Shown here in pieces: positions 25,229 to 34,471 of a stretch of DNA of 53,420 bases (positions are counted from its first letter, which is position 1; every line of letters starts with the position of its first letter). The notes below the pieces were generated by a model that saw nothing but the letters and a program-made list of their open reading frames with translations, searched no databases and was not told where the DNA came from. This stretch comes from Gammaproteobacteria bacterium (GTDB lineage Bacteria > Pseudomonadota > Gammaproteobacteria > GRL18), in contig JAPHSW010000183.1 of NCBI GenBank assembly GCA_026196615.1, forward strand, positions 1 through 53,420, read 5' to 3'. The position numbers were made by a program, and so were the translations under genes.

Positions 25229-26296
25229 ATGACTGAAAATACTGAAACAACCCAAGAAGACTATTCCAGACTAGACCCTGATACAGTAATTAATGCAGTA
25301 GAAACTAAAGGTTTTTTGTCTGATGCCAGAGTACTCGCTTTGAATAGTTATGAGAATAGAGTCTATCAAATTGGTATTGAAGATGAGCAACCTATTATTG
25401 CCAAATTTTATCGCCCCGGTCGTTGGAGCAATGAGCAAATTTTAGAAGAGCATGTTTTTTCAAAAGAATTGCATGAACTGGATATCCCAGCTATTCCCCC
25501 AATTTACTTAACAAAAGAAATACAGCCTGGTTCTCAAGCAACTATCACACATGAAGGAAAGGAATCTGAAGGTAAATTAGAAAAAGAAAGCCTGTTTAAC
25601 TATAAAGGTTATCGTTTTGCTCTTTATCAACGTCGAGGTGGACGAGCTCCAGAGCTAACCGATCTGGATCAACTTTATTGGCTAGGAAAATTAATGGGCC
25701 GTATTCATGCCATTGGCCAGACATCACAATTTACACACCGCCCAACACTTTCCATTGATTCCTTTATTCGTAAACCTTTTGACTATATTTTAGAGCATAA
25801 TTTTATGCCATCACTCTTCATTGAATCCTACAAAGCCATTGTCAGTGATATTCTTCATCATGTTGAATCTAACTATCAGCGTTTTCCACCAAAGTTAATC
25901 AGATTACATGGTGACTGCCACCCAGGAAATATTTTATGGACTGACGATGGCCCTCATTTTGTGGATTTTGATGACAGCAGAAATGGTCCAGCAGTACAAG
26001 ATCTCTGGATGTTGCTTTCTGGCGAACGCCATGAACAAGAAAAACAGTTACGGGAAATAATTGAAGGTTACGAAGAGTTTTGTGATTTTGATCGAACAGA
26101 ACTCAACCTCATTGAATCGTTGAGAAGCATGAGGATAATACATTATGCTGGCTGGTTAGCAAAACGCTGGGATGATCCTGCATTTCCCCGAGCATTTCCC
26201 TGGTTTAATACAGAACAATTTTGGGGGGAGCATATTTTACAATTAAAGGAACAGCTGGCAATTTTGCAGGAACCACCACTACAGATTTATCCTTAA
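25229..26296 (+). CDS. srkA: Stress response serine/threonine protein kinase SrkA (YihE)
   Basis: 355 residues with the aminoglycoside-phosphotransferase/choline-kinase fold. The catalytic loop LHGDCHPGN is at about 226-234 and the metal-binding FVDFDDSRNGP at 244-254. The N-lobe begins YENRVYQIGIED and IIAKFYRPGRW with the ATP lysine. E. coli YihE is 328 residues; the extra length is mostly a charged insertion at about 97-122. SrkA counters stress-induced death pathways in E. coli. It follows the DUF3549 gene by 17 bp. Confidence 0.94.
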   Translation: MTENTETTQEDYSRLDPDTVINAVETKGFLSDARVLALNSYENRVYQIGIEDEQPIIAKFYRPGRWSNEQILEEHVFSKELHELDIPAIPPIYLTKEIQPGSQATITHEGKESEGKLEKESLFNYKGYRFALYQRRGGRAPELTDLDQLYWLGKLMGRIHAIGQTSQFTHRPTLSIDSFIRKPFDYILEHNFMPSLFIESYKAIVSDILHHVESNYQRFPPKLIRLHGDCHPGNILWTDDGPHFVDFDDSRNGPAVQDLWMLLSGERHEQEKQLREIIEGYEEFCDFDRTELNLIESLRSMRIIHYAGWLAKRWDDPAFPRAFPWFNTEQFWGEHILQLKEQLAILQEPPLQIYP

Positions 26297-26341
26297 ACCA
26301 ATCTATCGATAAAGTTAAACAGCTTATTATTAACTCTAGAG

Positions 26342-26653
26342 TCATGGGTCTATTTTATACGCATCCATATCAATACTTTCATACTTCAAGCCACTCAACG
26401 TGACATAGCCTTTATAACGATTATCACCATCACTACTAAATTCAAACTCATAGACACGACAAAATTGCATATAACCATGAGGATGTCGACATAAACGTAA
26501 CTTGATCACATCCAAAGTATCATCTAGAAACTGTAATTCTAAACGAGCACATGCAGCTTTTGCCTGTTTATAAGCAACTTCATAAGCACTCACAGAATTC
26601 CACCAGTGCCAGACTAGTCCTACAATTGTAAAAAAAACAATATAATTAAGCAT
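26342..26653 (-). CDS. DUF3301 domain-containing membrane-anchored protein
   Basis: 103 residues. One N-terminal membrane helix (LNYIVFFTIVGLVWHWW) is followed by a small soluble domain with ACARLELQFLDDTLDVIKLR, CRVYEFEFSSDGDNRYKGYV and LSGLKYESIDMD, the DUF3301 pattern. Function unknown; in many gammaproteobacteria it lies next to DUF3549 and srkA-like genes, and that context is kept here. Convergent with srkA. Confidence 0.87.
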   Translation of the reverse strand: MLNYIVFFTIVGLVWHWWNSVSAYEVAYKQAKAACARLELQFLDDTLDVIKLRLCRHPHGYMQFCRVYEFEFSSDGDNRYKGYVTLSGLKYESIDMDAYKIDP

Positions 26654-26759
26654 TAATATTTTATAAAAACTCTAAAATCTCAAGATTTCACTTGCATCAT
26701 CTTAATACGCAAGCTATCCTTGAACATGATAAATCATTTTTAAAAGAAAAGGGATCATT

Positions 26760-27404
26760 ATGTCTATAAAAAAACTATTCGCTGTGTCAGCTATTGGCGT
26801 AGCTATGGGTATTATTTCAGCTTCAGCCACTGCTGAAGGTGATGGTTTTGTTGAAAGTTATGTGACCAATTCTTCTGGTCAAGTATGGAAAAATAGCTTT
26901 GGTGAGTGCTGGCGTGATCGCTTTGCAGCAACTGATGAAAAACTAGAAGAATGTGGTTACGAAAAAGAAATGGGTGTTTCTGAAGTTATCGTTACTGACG
27001 GTGTAAAAGAAGTTGTTATGACTGAAAATGCACCAGCATGTCCAGAAATCATTGTTCTTAAAAACTTACACTTCGCATTTGACAGTACTGTAGTTAGTGA
27101 TGAAGATAAGGGTAAGCTAGAAGCTGCAAGAGATTTCATTCGTGCAGAAGTCCCAGCAGGTTGTGCTAAAACTGATGAAGTTTCAGTTACAGGCCATACC
27201 GACAGTACTGGTCCTGCAGAATATAACGAAGGACTTTCTATGAGACGTGCAGATGCAGTTGTTAACTATCTTCGCTCAATTGGCGTAACTGCTAACTTAG
27301 TACCATATGGTGCAGGTGAGAACGACCCTATTGCTGATAACTCAACAAAAGAAGGTCGTGCTGAAAACCGTCGTGTTGTTATTGATATAGATACTAGTAA
27401 CTAA
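26760..27404 (+). CDS. OmpA-family outer membrane/peptidoglycan-associated protein
   Basis: 214 residues. Signal peptide 1-25 (cleavage after SATA). A short N-terminal region with GQVWKNSFGECWRD and a paired Cys (ECGYE) precedes an OmpA-like C-terminal domain: LHFAFDSTVVSDEDKGKLEA, VTGHTDSTGPAEYNEGLSMR and EGRAENRRVVIDI, with the Asp and Arg that bind diaminopimelate of peptidoglycan. There is no beta barrel, so it is a periplasmic or lipid-independent anchor, similar to OmpA-type proteins of Thiotrichales and Methylococcales. AAAAGGGA precedes the ATG, and a terminator follows. Confidence 0.94.
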   Translation: MSIKKLFAVSAIGVAMGIISASATAEGDGFVESYVTNSSGQVWKNSFGECWRDRFAATDEKLEECGYEKEMGVSEVIVTDGVKEVVMTENAPACPEIIVLKNLHFAFDSTVVSDEDKGKLEAARDFIRAEVPAGCAKTDEVSVTGHTDSTGPAEYNEGLSMRRADAVVNYLRSIGVTANLVPYGAGENDPIADNSTKEGRAENRRVVIDIDTSN

Positions 27405-27451
27405 ATTATTAGTTCTACTTATATCTAATTTCTATTAATTAGAAATTGATG

Positions 27452-27486
27452 AGCTGTAACAGGATATCCTGTTGCAGCTTTTTTTT
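27452..27486 (+). terminator. Intrinsic terminator of the OmpA-like gene
   Basis: Stem agctgtaacagg (27452-27463) with cctgttgcagct (27468-27479), one G-U pair, 4-nt loop, followed by seven Ts. Confidence 0.92.
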
Positions 27487-27531
27487 GCTCATATCCATTT
27501 GACATAAGCCAATCATACCTGCTTCCAATTA

Positions 27532-28335
27532 ATGATATCTATTACAACTTCTGATAAACAACTAACCCAACAAGCAAAAGAGCTTGCACAGCACTGGGGA
27601 TTCAATTTTTCAGAAAGCCTGCAAACTCAAGATCAATTTTTCCTGGAACTTACACCACAACATCTTCAGTTAATACAATCAGGCAAACACTCTCCTGGCC
27701 CTATATATATTGACTTTTCTTCGGGGCAAGTTGCTCATAGAAGACTTTTTGGCGGAGGAAAAGGCCAGACAATGGCTAAAGCCGTTGGTTTAAATAAACA
27801 TTTCGACTTGACAATACTCGATGCGACCGCAGGCATGGGTAAAGATGCCTTTGTTTTTGCCTCTCTGGGAGCAAAAGTAATACTAATGGAACGCTCGCCT
27901 ATTTCTGCAGCCTTATTAACGGATGCTCTTCAAAGAGCATCCATGGAAGACACAATATCTGATATCATCAGCCGAATGAACTTTATTTTTGGTGATGCCA
28001 GGAAATTGACTACAGAAAAACAACCTCAAATAGAGGATGAAATATCGTTAGATAACAGCATTCCTCAACTAAAAGAAGAACCTGATGTTGTTTATCTCGA
28101 TCCGATGTTTCCTCATAGAAAAAAATCAGCATTAGTGAAAAAAGAAATGCTAGCCTTTCAGAGCCTTATTGGTGATGATAAAGACAGCGATGAACTACTC
28201 AGTGTTTGCCTTCACCTGGCAAAAAAAAGAGTTGTGGTTAAACGTCCCATTAAAGCACCCTACCTCAATGCTCAAAAACCATCACTTTCGATGAACATGA
28301 AAAAACACCGCTTTGATATATATTTAAAATTATAA
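27532..28335 (+). CDS. rsmJ: 16S rRNA (guanine1516-N2)-methyltransferase RsmJ
   Basis: 267 residues (E. coli 250). The SAM-binding motif LDATAGMGKDAFVFASLG is at about 96-113, and the catalytic DPMFPHRKKSALVKKEM at about 190-206. HRRLFGGGKGQTMAKAVG upstream is the family signature. An acidic insertion around 161-183 accounts for the extra length. It methylates G1516 of 16S rRNA. No strong ribosome binding site was seen before the ATG at 27532, but it covers the whole domain. Confidence 0.95.
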   Translation: MISITTSDKQLTQQAKELAQHWGFNFSESLQTQDQFFLELTPQHLQLIQSGKHSPGPIYIDFSSGQVAHRRLFGGGKGQTMAKAVGLNKHFDLTILDATAGMGKDAFVFASLGAKVILMERSPISAALLTDALQRASMEDTISDIISRMNFIFGDARKLTTEKQPQIEDEISLDNSIPQLKEEPDVVYLDPMFPHRKKSALVKKEMLAFQSLIGDDKDSDELLSVCLHLAKKRVVVKRPIKAPYLNAQKPSLSMNMKKHRFDIYLKL

Positions 28336-28407
28336 GTCAAAGTTTCTCATACTGTTTTATATCACCTCTAGACTTTTTCTTTTCCAATGATTTGACTGAC
28401 GAATTTT

Positions 28408-28824
28408 TTATCCTTCCACCATTTCATAATCATGAGTAATATCAACTGTCTGAGCTAACATAATTGAAGCAGAACAATACTTCGTAGCCGATAGTTCAAC
28501 TGCTCTTTGTACCATTTTTTCTTTTAAATTTTTACCTGTAACAACAAAATGAATATGAATTTTAGTAAATACTTTGGGGTCGGTTTCTGCTCTTTCTGCA
28601 CTTAATTCTGCAACACAATCAGTGACACCCTGACGGGAGCGCTGAAGGATTAGCATAACATCAAAAGAGGTACATCCCCCCAGTCCCATCAACATCATCT
28701 CCATAGGTCGAATTCCCATGTTTTTTCCACCAAGATCAGGAGGGCCGTCCATAACGACAGCATGTCCGCTTCCAGACTGTCCCATAAACATCATATCTTC
28801 AATCCATTTAATTTTTGCTTTCAT
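28408..28824 (-). CDS. OsmC family (YhfA-like) protein
   Basis: 138 residues with the two conserved thiols of the OsmC/Ohr fold: C51 in GLGGCTSFDV and C117 in SATKYCSAS. The MGQSGSGHAVVMDG and GIRPMEMMLMGLGGC segments match the YhfA branch rather than Ohr. OsmC proteins reduce organic hydroperoxides; YhfA itself is not well characterised. A 9-bp inverted repeat lies 25 bp upstream and may be a thiol-stress operator. Convergent with rsmJ. Confidence 0.93.
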   Translation of the reverse strand: MKAKIKWIEDMMFMGQSGSGHAVVMDGPPDLGGKNMGIRPMEMMLMGLGGCTSFDVMLILQRSRQGVTDCVAELSAERAETDPKVFTKIHIHFVVTGKNLKEKMVQRAVELSATKYCSASIMLAQTVDITHDYEMVEG

Positions 28825-28848
28825 TTATTCAACCTTCAGTTTTAAGAC

Positions 28849-28871
28849 TTTAAGGAACTTGATTCCTTAAA
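28849..28871 (-). promoter_or_regulatory. Candidate operator upstream of the OsmC-family gene
   Basis: Perfect inverted repeat TTTAAGGAA-N5-TTCCTTAAA, centred 36 bp upstream of the start codon. Position and symmetry suit a dimeric repressor such as a MarR/OhrR-type protein, though no such gene is adjacent. A regulator link is inferred only. Confidence 0.45.
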
Positions 28872-29217
28872 AGTTATTATTCTTGTAATTAGGTATTTGT
28901 ATTAAAATTTAACAGTCAATAAAACGCTCTTACTATCTCTTTTATTAATAGCAAGACAGGAATATTACTTTATGTTGAATAAAGAATATAGACTGAAAAA
29001 ATAGTATATTTATGCTTTAAATTCACCATTATTTCATGAGTTCAGTCAAAATATCTACTTATATGAGCATGTAAATGTGAAATCACTTGAAGATTTCCAT
29101 GAAAAATATCGCACTTTTCTTTTTTCATGCTATTCTAGTACTTATAAGAGTATTTGCATGCTTTAGGTTAAGGGATAAAGCTCATCCTATTTTATATTAC
29201 CTACTCGTGTATTACTG

Positions 29218-29258
29218 AGACAAAACCAATAGTATGACTATTACTGTTTGTCTTTTTA
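29218..29258 (+). terminator. Orphan terminator-like hairpin upstream of crp
   Basis: The sequence from gagacaaaacc to gtttgtct pairs over about 14 bp with minor mismatches around an atg loop and is followed by TTTTTATT. No gene ends upstream on the plus strand, so it terminates either a small RNA or an attenuated crp leader transcript. Confidence 0.6.
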
Positions 29259-29338
29259 TTGTAGTTAAAGGAACACTATATCAAGTAAGCCTTTTTAATA
29301 ACTCTTTCTAAGCAACCAATTAATTTAAGCAGATTTGT

Positions 29339-29974
29339 ATGTCAATAATAAACTTAAAAGAAGAAAATCCTGCAATTACTGATTTCCTTACTCATTGCCA
29401 CAAGAGAAAGTATCCAGCAAAGAAAACAATCATTCATGCAGGAACAGAATCAGATACTTTATACTATATTGTTAAGGGCTCTGTATCCGTTTTATTAGAG
29501 GATAAGGATGATCATGAAATCGTACTTGCCTACCTAAATGACGGAGATTTTTTTGGTGAAATGGGTTTGTTTTCACAACCCGCTAATCGTAGTGCCTGGG
29601 TTAAGGCAAGAAGTGATTGTGAAATTGCTGAAATCAGCTATACAAAATTTAACACTTTACGTCAAAATATCCCTGATGTTCTATTTGAAATATCCACCCA
29701 AATAGCAAATCGCTTACGCAAAACAAGCCGTAAAGTTGGAGATCTCGCCTTTTTAGATGTCACTGGACGAATTGCCGGCACATTACTGGAGCTTGCAAAA
29801 CAACCTGACGCAATGACTCACCCTGATGGAATGCAAATTAAAATTACTCGCCAGGAACTAGGGAAAATTGTGGGCTGTTCTCGTGAAATGGCAGGAAGAG
29901 TGTTAAAAATTCTTGAAGAACAAGAACTGATTCATGTAAAGGGTAAAACAATTGTTATTTTTGGAACACGCTAA
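29339..29974 (+). CDS. crp: cAMP-activated global regulator CRP
   Basis: 211 residues, aligning with E. coli CRP at a constant +2 offset from about residue 17. cAMP contacts are all kept: G73, E74, R84, S85, T129 and S130. The hinge region [20 protein letters not shown] is nearly identical to E. coli. The helix-turn-helix has R182, E183 and R187 in the recognition helix (SREMAGR), matching R180, E181 and R185, so it should read the same TGTGA half-sites. It probably is a true CRP/Vfr orthologue rather than an FNR, since it lacks FNR cysteines. No adenylate cyclase is in the window. Its own ~100-nt leader carries a terminator-like hairpin. Confidence 0.97.
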   Translation: MSIINLKEENPAITDFLTHCHKRKYPAKKTIIHAGTESDTLYYIVKGSVSVLLEDKDDHEIVLAYLNDGDFFGEMGLFSQPANRSAWVKARSDCEIAEISYTKFNTLRQNIPDVLFEISTQIANRLRKTSRKVGDLAFLDVTGRIAGTLLELAKQPDAMTHPDGMQIKITRQELGKIVGCSREMAGRVLKILEEQELIHVKGKTIVIFGTR

Positions 29975-30106
29975 ATCCATCTATTAACAGCTAGTAAGCA
30001 AACACCAATAATGATAGCTCTTATAGATTTTTACCAAAAAAATCGAAGCTTAAAAATTTCATAACGATTGTGTAAAATACTCTTTTGGTAAAATACAGGA
30101 AAAATA

Positions 30107-30790
30107 ATGAGTCTTACAATTACTTACTATTCTGATGTCCTATGTATCTGGGGATATTCTGCAAAGATAAAAATTGATGAAATGAAGAAGCAATTTGGAA
30201 ACAAAATTGCTCTTGAATACCGCTATACACCATTATTTGTTGATATGCATAACATGTTGGAAAAAAACTGGGCTGATAAAGGAGGCTTGCAGGGATACAA
30301 CAAAATGATGCATAAACTCAACGGCATGTTCCCATATGTTGAAATTCATCCTGAAATTGGTTTAAAAAATCTGCCTCGTTCTTCTGCATCTTGTCATCAA
30401 TTTTTAAAAGCAATTGATCTTCTTGAGCAACGCGGTGAAATTACATCCTCAGATCCCCAAGATACTTTATTAGAACAAGCTGATTGGCAGATACGCTTAG
30501 CTTATTTTCGTGATGCTCAGGATGTTTCAAAAACCAGTCAGCTCATGTCAATTGCAGAACAGCTTAATATACCTCCAACATCAATAGAGACCTTACTCTC
30601 CAGCGGTGAAGCAATGGCCGCTTTAGCCTCTTGTACAACAGATGATAAACAAAAGTTAATTGAGGGCAGTCCATCCTTTGTGCTTAATGAAGGCAGACAA
30701 AAGCTCTATGGAAATGTTGGCTATCACATTATTGAAGCTAATATCCAGGCTTTATTGGAAACACCAGAAAACAAACCCTCCTGGTATTAG
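30107..30790 (+). CDS. DsbA-fold (FrnE/HCCA isomerase-like) protein with a CxxG site
   Basis: 227 residues, cytoplasmic. Thioredoxin-like start TITYYSDVLCIWGYSAKIKI, helical insertion, and the cis-Pro loop GSPSFVLNEGR near residue 185. The active site reads C13-I-W-G16, lacking the second cysteine of FrnE-type CxxC oxidoreductases. It is therefore nearer to the 2-hydroxychromene-2-carboxylate isomerase/GST-kappa type or a monothiol variant. Substrate is unknown. SD-like AGGA precedes the ATG. Stands alone after crp. Confidence 0.88.
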   Translation: MSLTITYYSDVLCIWGYSAKIKIDEMKKQFGNKIALEYRYTPLFVDMHNMLEKNWADKGGLQGYNKMMHKLNGMFPYVEIHPEIGLKNLPRSSASCHQFLKAIDLLEQRGEITSSDPQDTLLEQADWQIRLAYFRDAQDVSKTSQLMSIAEQLNIPPTSIETLLSSGEAMAALASCTTDDKQKLIEGSPSFVLNEGRQKLYGNVGYHIIEANIQALLETPENKPSWY

Positions 30791-30893
30791 CTTGTTATTT
30801 CATAAATGCACCGCCCCTTCAGGAGGCAGTCATTATAGTAGTGATTAAGGCCATAAAATAGAAAAACCGCCTTTTTGACTCTCAGGGACACAA

Positions 30894-32168
30894 ATGAAAA
30901 AAATAGTCATTGCTTTATTTATCATGAGTATCACTTGTTTTGCCATATTAAAAGGTAGCTTATGGTATTTCACCCAACAATTTGTAGACAACCAAGTTAT
31001 TCAAGCAAAATCTTATGCTCAAATTACGTATAAAGAAATAAAATCATCCTTCACTGGCAGTGCGACAGTAAGTGGTATAAAGGTTTATATTCCGCTTCTT
31101 GATGAAAGTATTTTCATTGAATCTATTCAATTCATGGCACCTGATCTCATAACATTGTTAACCCTTGATAATCAATTAAAAAACAATGAATTACCTGAAT
31201 CTTTAAAACTTATAATTACTGGAGCTGCTCTAGATTTAAACGGTAATTTAATGAAGATGATTGATAACCCAGACATACCACCTACTCAACTTGAGGTTTT
31301 TTCTACTTTAGCCTGTGGAGATATTCACCGAATTGGTAGTAAGGCATTAAATGCTATGGGATATGACTCATTTACCAGTGACATTGTGTTAAGTTACAAC
31401 TATGACGCACGTAAAAAAACATTGGTATACCATTTGAAAGATAGTATCCGTGATATAACCCATTTAAATTTTTCAGGGAAACTTAAGAATGTAACAGATC
31501 TTAATTCATTTAAAAATAATAATGTAAAGTCTGGCCCTATTACTCTTGAAATCATAGATGACTCCTATATTGAACGTAAAAACCGCTTTTGTGCGAATCA
31601 AGGAGGCCGTAAGACAAACGAATACATCAAAGAACACACACTTCAAGTAGAAGAATACCTTTTATCCTATGGTGTTGAACCAGAAGAAGGTTTACTCAGT
31701 GCTTACAAGACTGTCCTGGAAACTTCTGGTGCAATACGACTGGAAGCTGATTTAAGTAACCTAACAGGCACACAAGAATTGGTCTCATTTGAACCCAATG
31801 ATATTATTCAATTTGTTCGTCTAAAACTATTTGTCAATAACAAACGAATCAATGAAATTTCAATCAACATTGATAAAGAAAAACTCGTACAAACAGCAAC
31901 CAATACTGAAGTAGAGCTCGAAACACCAGATGAAGTTAAGAAAAAACAAGCAATTATTATCAAAAAATATCGCCCGGTTTCTATCGCTAATTTGAAAAAT
32001 TTTAATGGTTTCAGAGTTAAAATTAAAACGGATAAAGGTAAGCAGTTTAAAGGTACTTTGAAGGTAAGTAATCCCAAAATATATGAGATAGTCTCTCGTT
32101 TACGTTCAGGGAATATTAGCTATCACGTGCCTGTAAAAACAATAACAAAAGCAGAAGTTTTTAACTAA
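30894..32168 (+). CDS. Membrane-anchored protein of unknown function
   Basis: 424 residues. One N-terminal hydrophobic helix (about 4-27) without a clear cleavage site, so probably a signal anchor with the remainder in the periplasm. The body is strand-rich and resembles YdgA/DUF945- or AsmA-like bacterial anchored proteins in general style (a SSFTGSATVSGIKVYIPL segment after the anchor), but I could not match a defined family. The C-terminal part is Lys-rich. No repeats or catalytic motifs. Preceded by a short region with AGGGACACAA before ATG 30894; followed by convergent bioA. Confidence 0.8.
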   Translation: MKKIVIALFIMSITCFAILKGSLWYFTQQFVDNQVIQAKSYAQITYKEIKSSFTGSATVSGIKVYIPLLDESIFIESIQFMAPDLITLLTLDNQLKNNELPESLKLIITGAALDLNGNLMKMIDNPDIPPTQLEVFSTLACGDIHRIGSKALNAMGYDSFTSDIVLSYNYDARKKTLVYHLKDSIRDITHLNFSGKLKNVTDLNSFKNNNVKSGPITLEIIDDSYIERKNRFCANQGGRKTNEYIKEHTLQVEEYLLSYGVEPEEGLLSAYKTVLETSGAIRLEADLSNLTGTQELVSFEPNDIIQFVRLKLFVNNKRINEISINIDKEKLVQTATNTEVELETPDEVKKKQAIIIKKYRPVSIANLKNFNGFRVKIKTDKGKQFKGTLKVSNPKIYEIVSRLRSGNISYHVPVKTITKAEVFN

Positions 32169-32241
32169 ATGAGCCACCTATTTTTAGATGCTACCTTCAA
32201 GTCCGAGTAAAAAAATAGTATGACTTCTCAAACTATTATTT

Positions 32242-33528
32242 TTAGGCCGCTAACCTTTTTAAGACTTTATACATTGCACCGGTAAGTGTTGTTAAGTCAT
32301 TTGCCTGAATAATATAAGGCGGCATTATGTAGACAAGTTTGTTAAACGGTCGAATCCAGACACCCTCTTTAACAAAAGAAGCCTGCATGGCTTTCATATC
32401 TACCGATTCTTTAAGCTCAACAACACCGATAGCGCCTTTAATACGCACCTCTTCAACAATAGATAACTCCTGACAAATAGATAACTCATCCTGCAATTGT
32501 GCTTCAATTTTTTTGATCATCTTTTCCCAGGGAGATGCCAGTAACAAGTCAATACTGGCATTGGCAACCTGACAAGCCAGTGGATTAGCCATAAATGTTG
32601 GACCATGCATTAGAACACCCACACCATCTGCACTGATACCTTGAACAACTTTGGCTGTTGTCATGGTTGCTGCTAACGTCATATAACCGCCAGTAAGAGC
32701 TTTACCTAGACAAAGTATATCAGGCACAATATCAGCCTGCTCATAGGCAAATAAAGTCCCTGTTCGACCAAATCCTGTGGCTATTTCATCCAGGATTAGT
32801 AAAACATCATATTCATCACAGAGTACCCTCAGTTGTTGCAAGTATTCAATGCAGTAAAAACGCATCCCACCCGCACCTTGAACTAGAGGTTCAATGATAA
32901 TGGCAGCAATCTCATGCTGATGCAATTTAAGCTGTTCTTCAACTGCATTAATATTATTTGAACCATCTATAGAACAGGTAGGTGCGTCTACAAAAAAATG
33001 CTCGGGCAAAACCCCTTGAAACATTTTGTGCATACCGTTAACAGGATCACAAACAGACATGCCTCCAAGAGTATCACCATGATAACCATTACGTACGGTT
33101 AGTAACTTTTGTTTCTGCACTTTTCCTTGAGCATACCAGTACTGGATAGCCATTTTTATGGCAACTTCAACAGCAACCGATCCCGAATCAGCAAGAAAAA
33201 CATGCTGCAATGGTTCAGCAGCCATATCGATTAATTTCTTAGCTAAGGTCACAGCAGGAAGATGAGTAAGACCTCCAAACATAATATGAGACATTAATTG
33301 TAGTTGGTGTTGAACTGCTGCATTTAAGACGGGATGATTATAGCCATGAATTGCAGCCCACCAGGATGACATACCATCAATCAACTCACGGCCATCTGCT
33401 AATTTTAATTTAACACCATGAGCAGATTCAACAGGGTATGTTGGTAAAGGCTCTGTCATACTGGTATAAGGATGCCAGAGATGATTTTTATCAAACTCCA
33501 GCCAGTCAGATGTATTTTGAAAAAACAT
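32242..33528 (-). CDS. bioA: Adenosylmethionine-8-amino-7-oxononanoate aminotransferase
   Basis: 428 residues. Class III PLP aminotransferase that makes 7,8-diaminopelargonate in biotin synthesis using S-adenosylmethionine as amino donor. HLWHPYTSM at 16-24 and MSSWWAAIHGYNHP at 53-66 are BioA-specific. PLP Asp in LILDEIATGFGRTG (D247) and the Schiff-base lysine K276 in LGKALTGGYM are present. The other bio genes are not in this window. Minus strand, convergent with the anchored protein, and separate from trpC by 108 bp. Confidence 0.96.
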   Translation of the reverse strand: MFFQNTSDWLEFDKNHLWHPYTSMTEPLPTYPVESAHGVKLKLADGRELIDGMSSWWAAIHGYNHPVLNAAVQHQLQLMSHIMFGGLTHLPAVTLAKKLIDMAAEPLQHVFLADSGSVAVEVAIKMAIQYWYAQGKVQKQKLLTVRNGYHGDTLGGMSVCDPVNGMHKMFQGVLPEHFFVDAPTCSIDGSNNINAVEEQLKLHQHEIAAIIIEPLVQGAGGMRFYCIEYLQQLRVLCDEYDVLLILDEIATGFGRTGTLFAYEQADIVPDILCLGKALTGGYMTLAATMTTAKVVQGISADGVGVLMHGPTFMANPLACQVANASIDLLLASPWEKMIKKIEAQLQDELSICQELSIVEEVRIKGAIGVVELKESVDMKAMQASFVKEGVWIRPFNKLVYIMPPYIIQANDLTTLTGAMYKVLKRLAA

Positions 33529-33636
33529 TTTACTCGTCTGGCTACTATGATTAATTAGAAATTCATTTATTAAAAAAACTATTTCCCCAGTCTACTGGTC
33601 TTATATGGATAGTGAAAATAGTTTTACCTAAAGAAA

Positions 33637-34443
33637 TTAACTAAAGAAAAGTTCAGCTAATTTTTCACCAGGTTGCTCTGCACGCATAAATGACTCACCA
33701 ACCAGAAAAGCATTCACTTTGTGCTTTCTCATTAATGCGACATCTTCAGGCAAATGAATTGCGCTTTCAGTCACAACAATACGATCATCAGGAATTTTAT
33801 CTAATAATTCTATGGTCGTATTCAGTGTAGTTTCAAAGGTTCTTAAATTTCGATTATTAATGCCCATTAACCGAGTGGGGAGTTTTAAAGCTCGTTCTAA
33901 TTCTTCTAAATCGTGAACTTCAACTAAAACATCTAGTTTCAATTCATGGGCTAATGCAGTAAATTCACTCAATTGACGATCGGTTAAACAAGCGACTATT
34001 AATAAAATTGCATCTGCACCAATTAAGCGAGCTTCATAGATCTGATAAGGATCGATAACAAAGTCCTTACGTAAAACAGGCAGTTGACATGAATTTCTAG
34101 CTTGTTGCAGATAAGAATCACTGCCCTGGAAAAAATCAATGTCGGTTAAAACAGATAAACAAGCAGCTCCACCTTTTTCATAGGATTGTGCTATTTCAGA
34201 AGGATTAAAATTTTCTCGAATAAGTCCCTTGCTTGGTGAAGCTTTTTTTATTTCTGAAATAACTGCAGATTGGCCAGAGCTTATTTTATTTTCAATTGCC
34301 TGTACAAATCCACGTACTTCTTGAGCATCACTAAGAGCGTCAATAACAGACTGCAAAGATCGAGTTGAACATAATGCATCGACTTCTTCACGCTTGCGAT
34401 TTAAAATTTTAACTAAAATATCAGGAGGATTGGCTTTGTTCAT
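33637..34443 (-). CDS. trpC: Indole-3-glycerol phosphate synthase
   Basis: 268 residues from ATG 34443, which gives the usual N-terminus [16 protein letters not shown]; the TTG at 34482 would overlap trpD and adds residues foreign to the family. TIM barrel with [39 protein letters not shown] split by conserved LLIVACL, LVEVHD, GINNRNL and VTESAI. It closes the indole ring from CdRP. Single-function enzyme with no TrpF fusion. 28 bp after trpD, last gene of the trp cluster here. Confidence 0.96.
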   Translation of the reverse strand: MNKANPPDILVKILNRKREEVDALCSTRSLQSVIDALSDAQEVRGFVQAIENKISSGQSAVISEIKKASPSKGLIRENFNPSEIAQSYEKGGAACLSVLTDIDFFQGSDSYLQQARNSCQLPVLRKDFVIDPYQIYEARLIGADAILLIVACLTDRQLSEFTALAHELKLDVLVEVHDLEELERALKLPTRLMGINNRNLRTFETTLNTTIELLDKIPDDRIVVTESAIHLPEDVALMRKHKVNAFLVGESFMRAEQPGEKLAELFFS

Positions 34444-34471
34444 ATATTCCAAATTTATTTTTTCGTTAGAT

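Larger units (their letters stand above)
28825..29338. other. 514-bp intergenic region between osmC-like and crp
   Basis: No protein-coding ORF is credible. It contains the palindrome at 28849-28871 near the osmC-like start and an orphan terminator-like hairpin at 29218-29256 upstream of crp. The stretch between about 29100 and 29218 may therefore be a small RNA or a long crp leader with premature termination. Confidence 0.5.

Noticed and set aside
29070-29085. TGTGA-AA-TCAC considered as a CRP site before crp
   Set aside because: The spacing between half-sites is 2 bp, not the 6 bp needed by CRP, so autoregulation is not supported by it.
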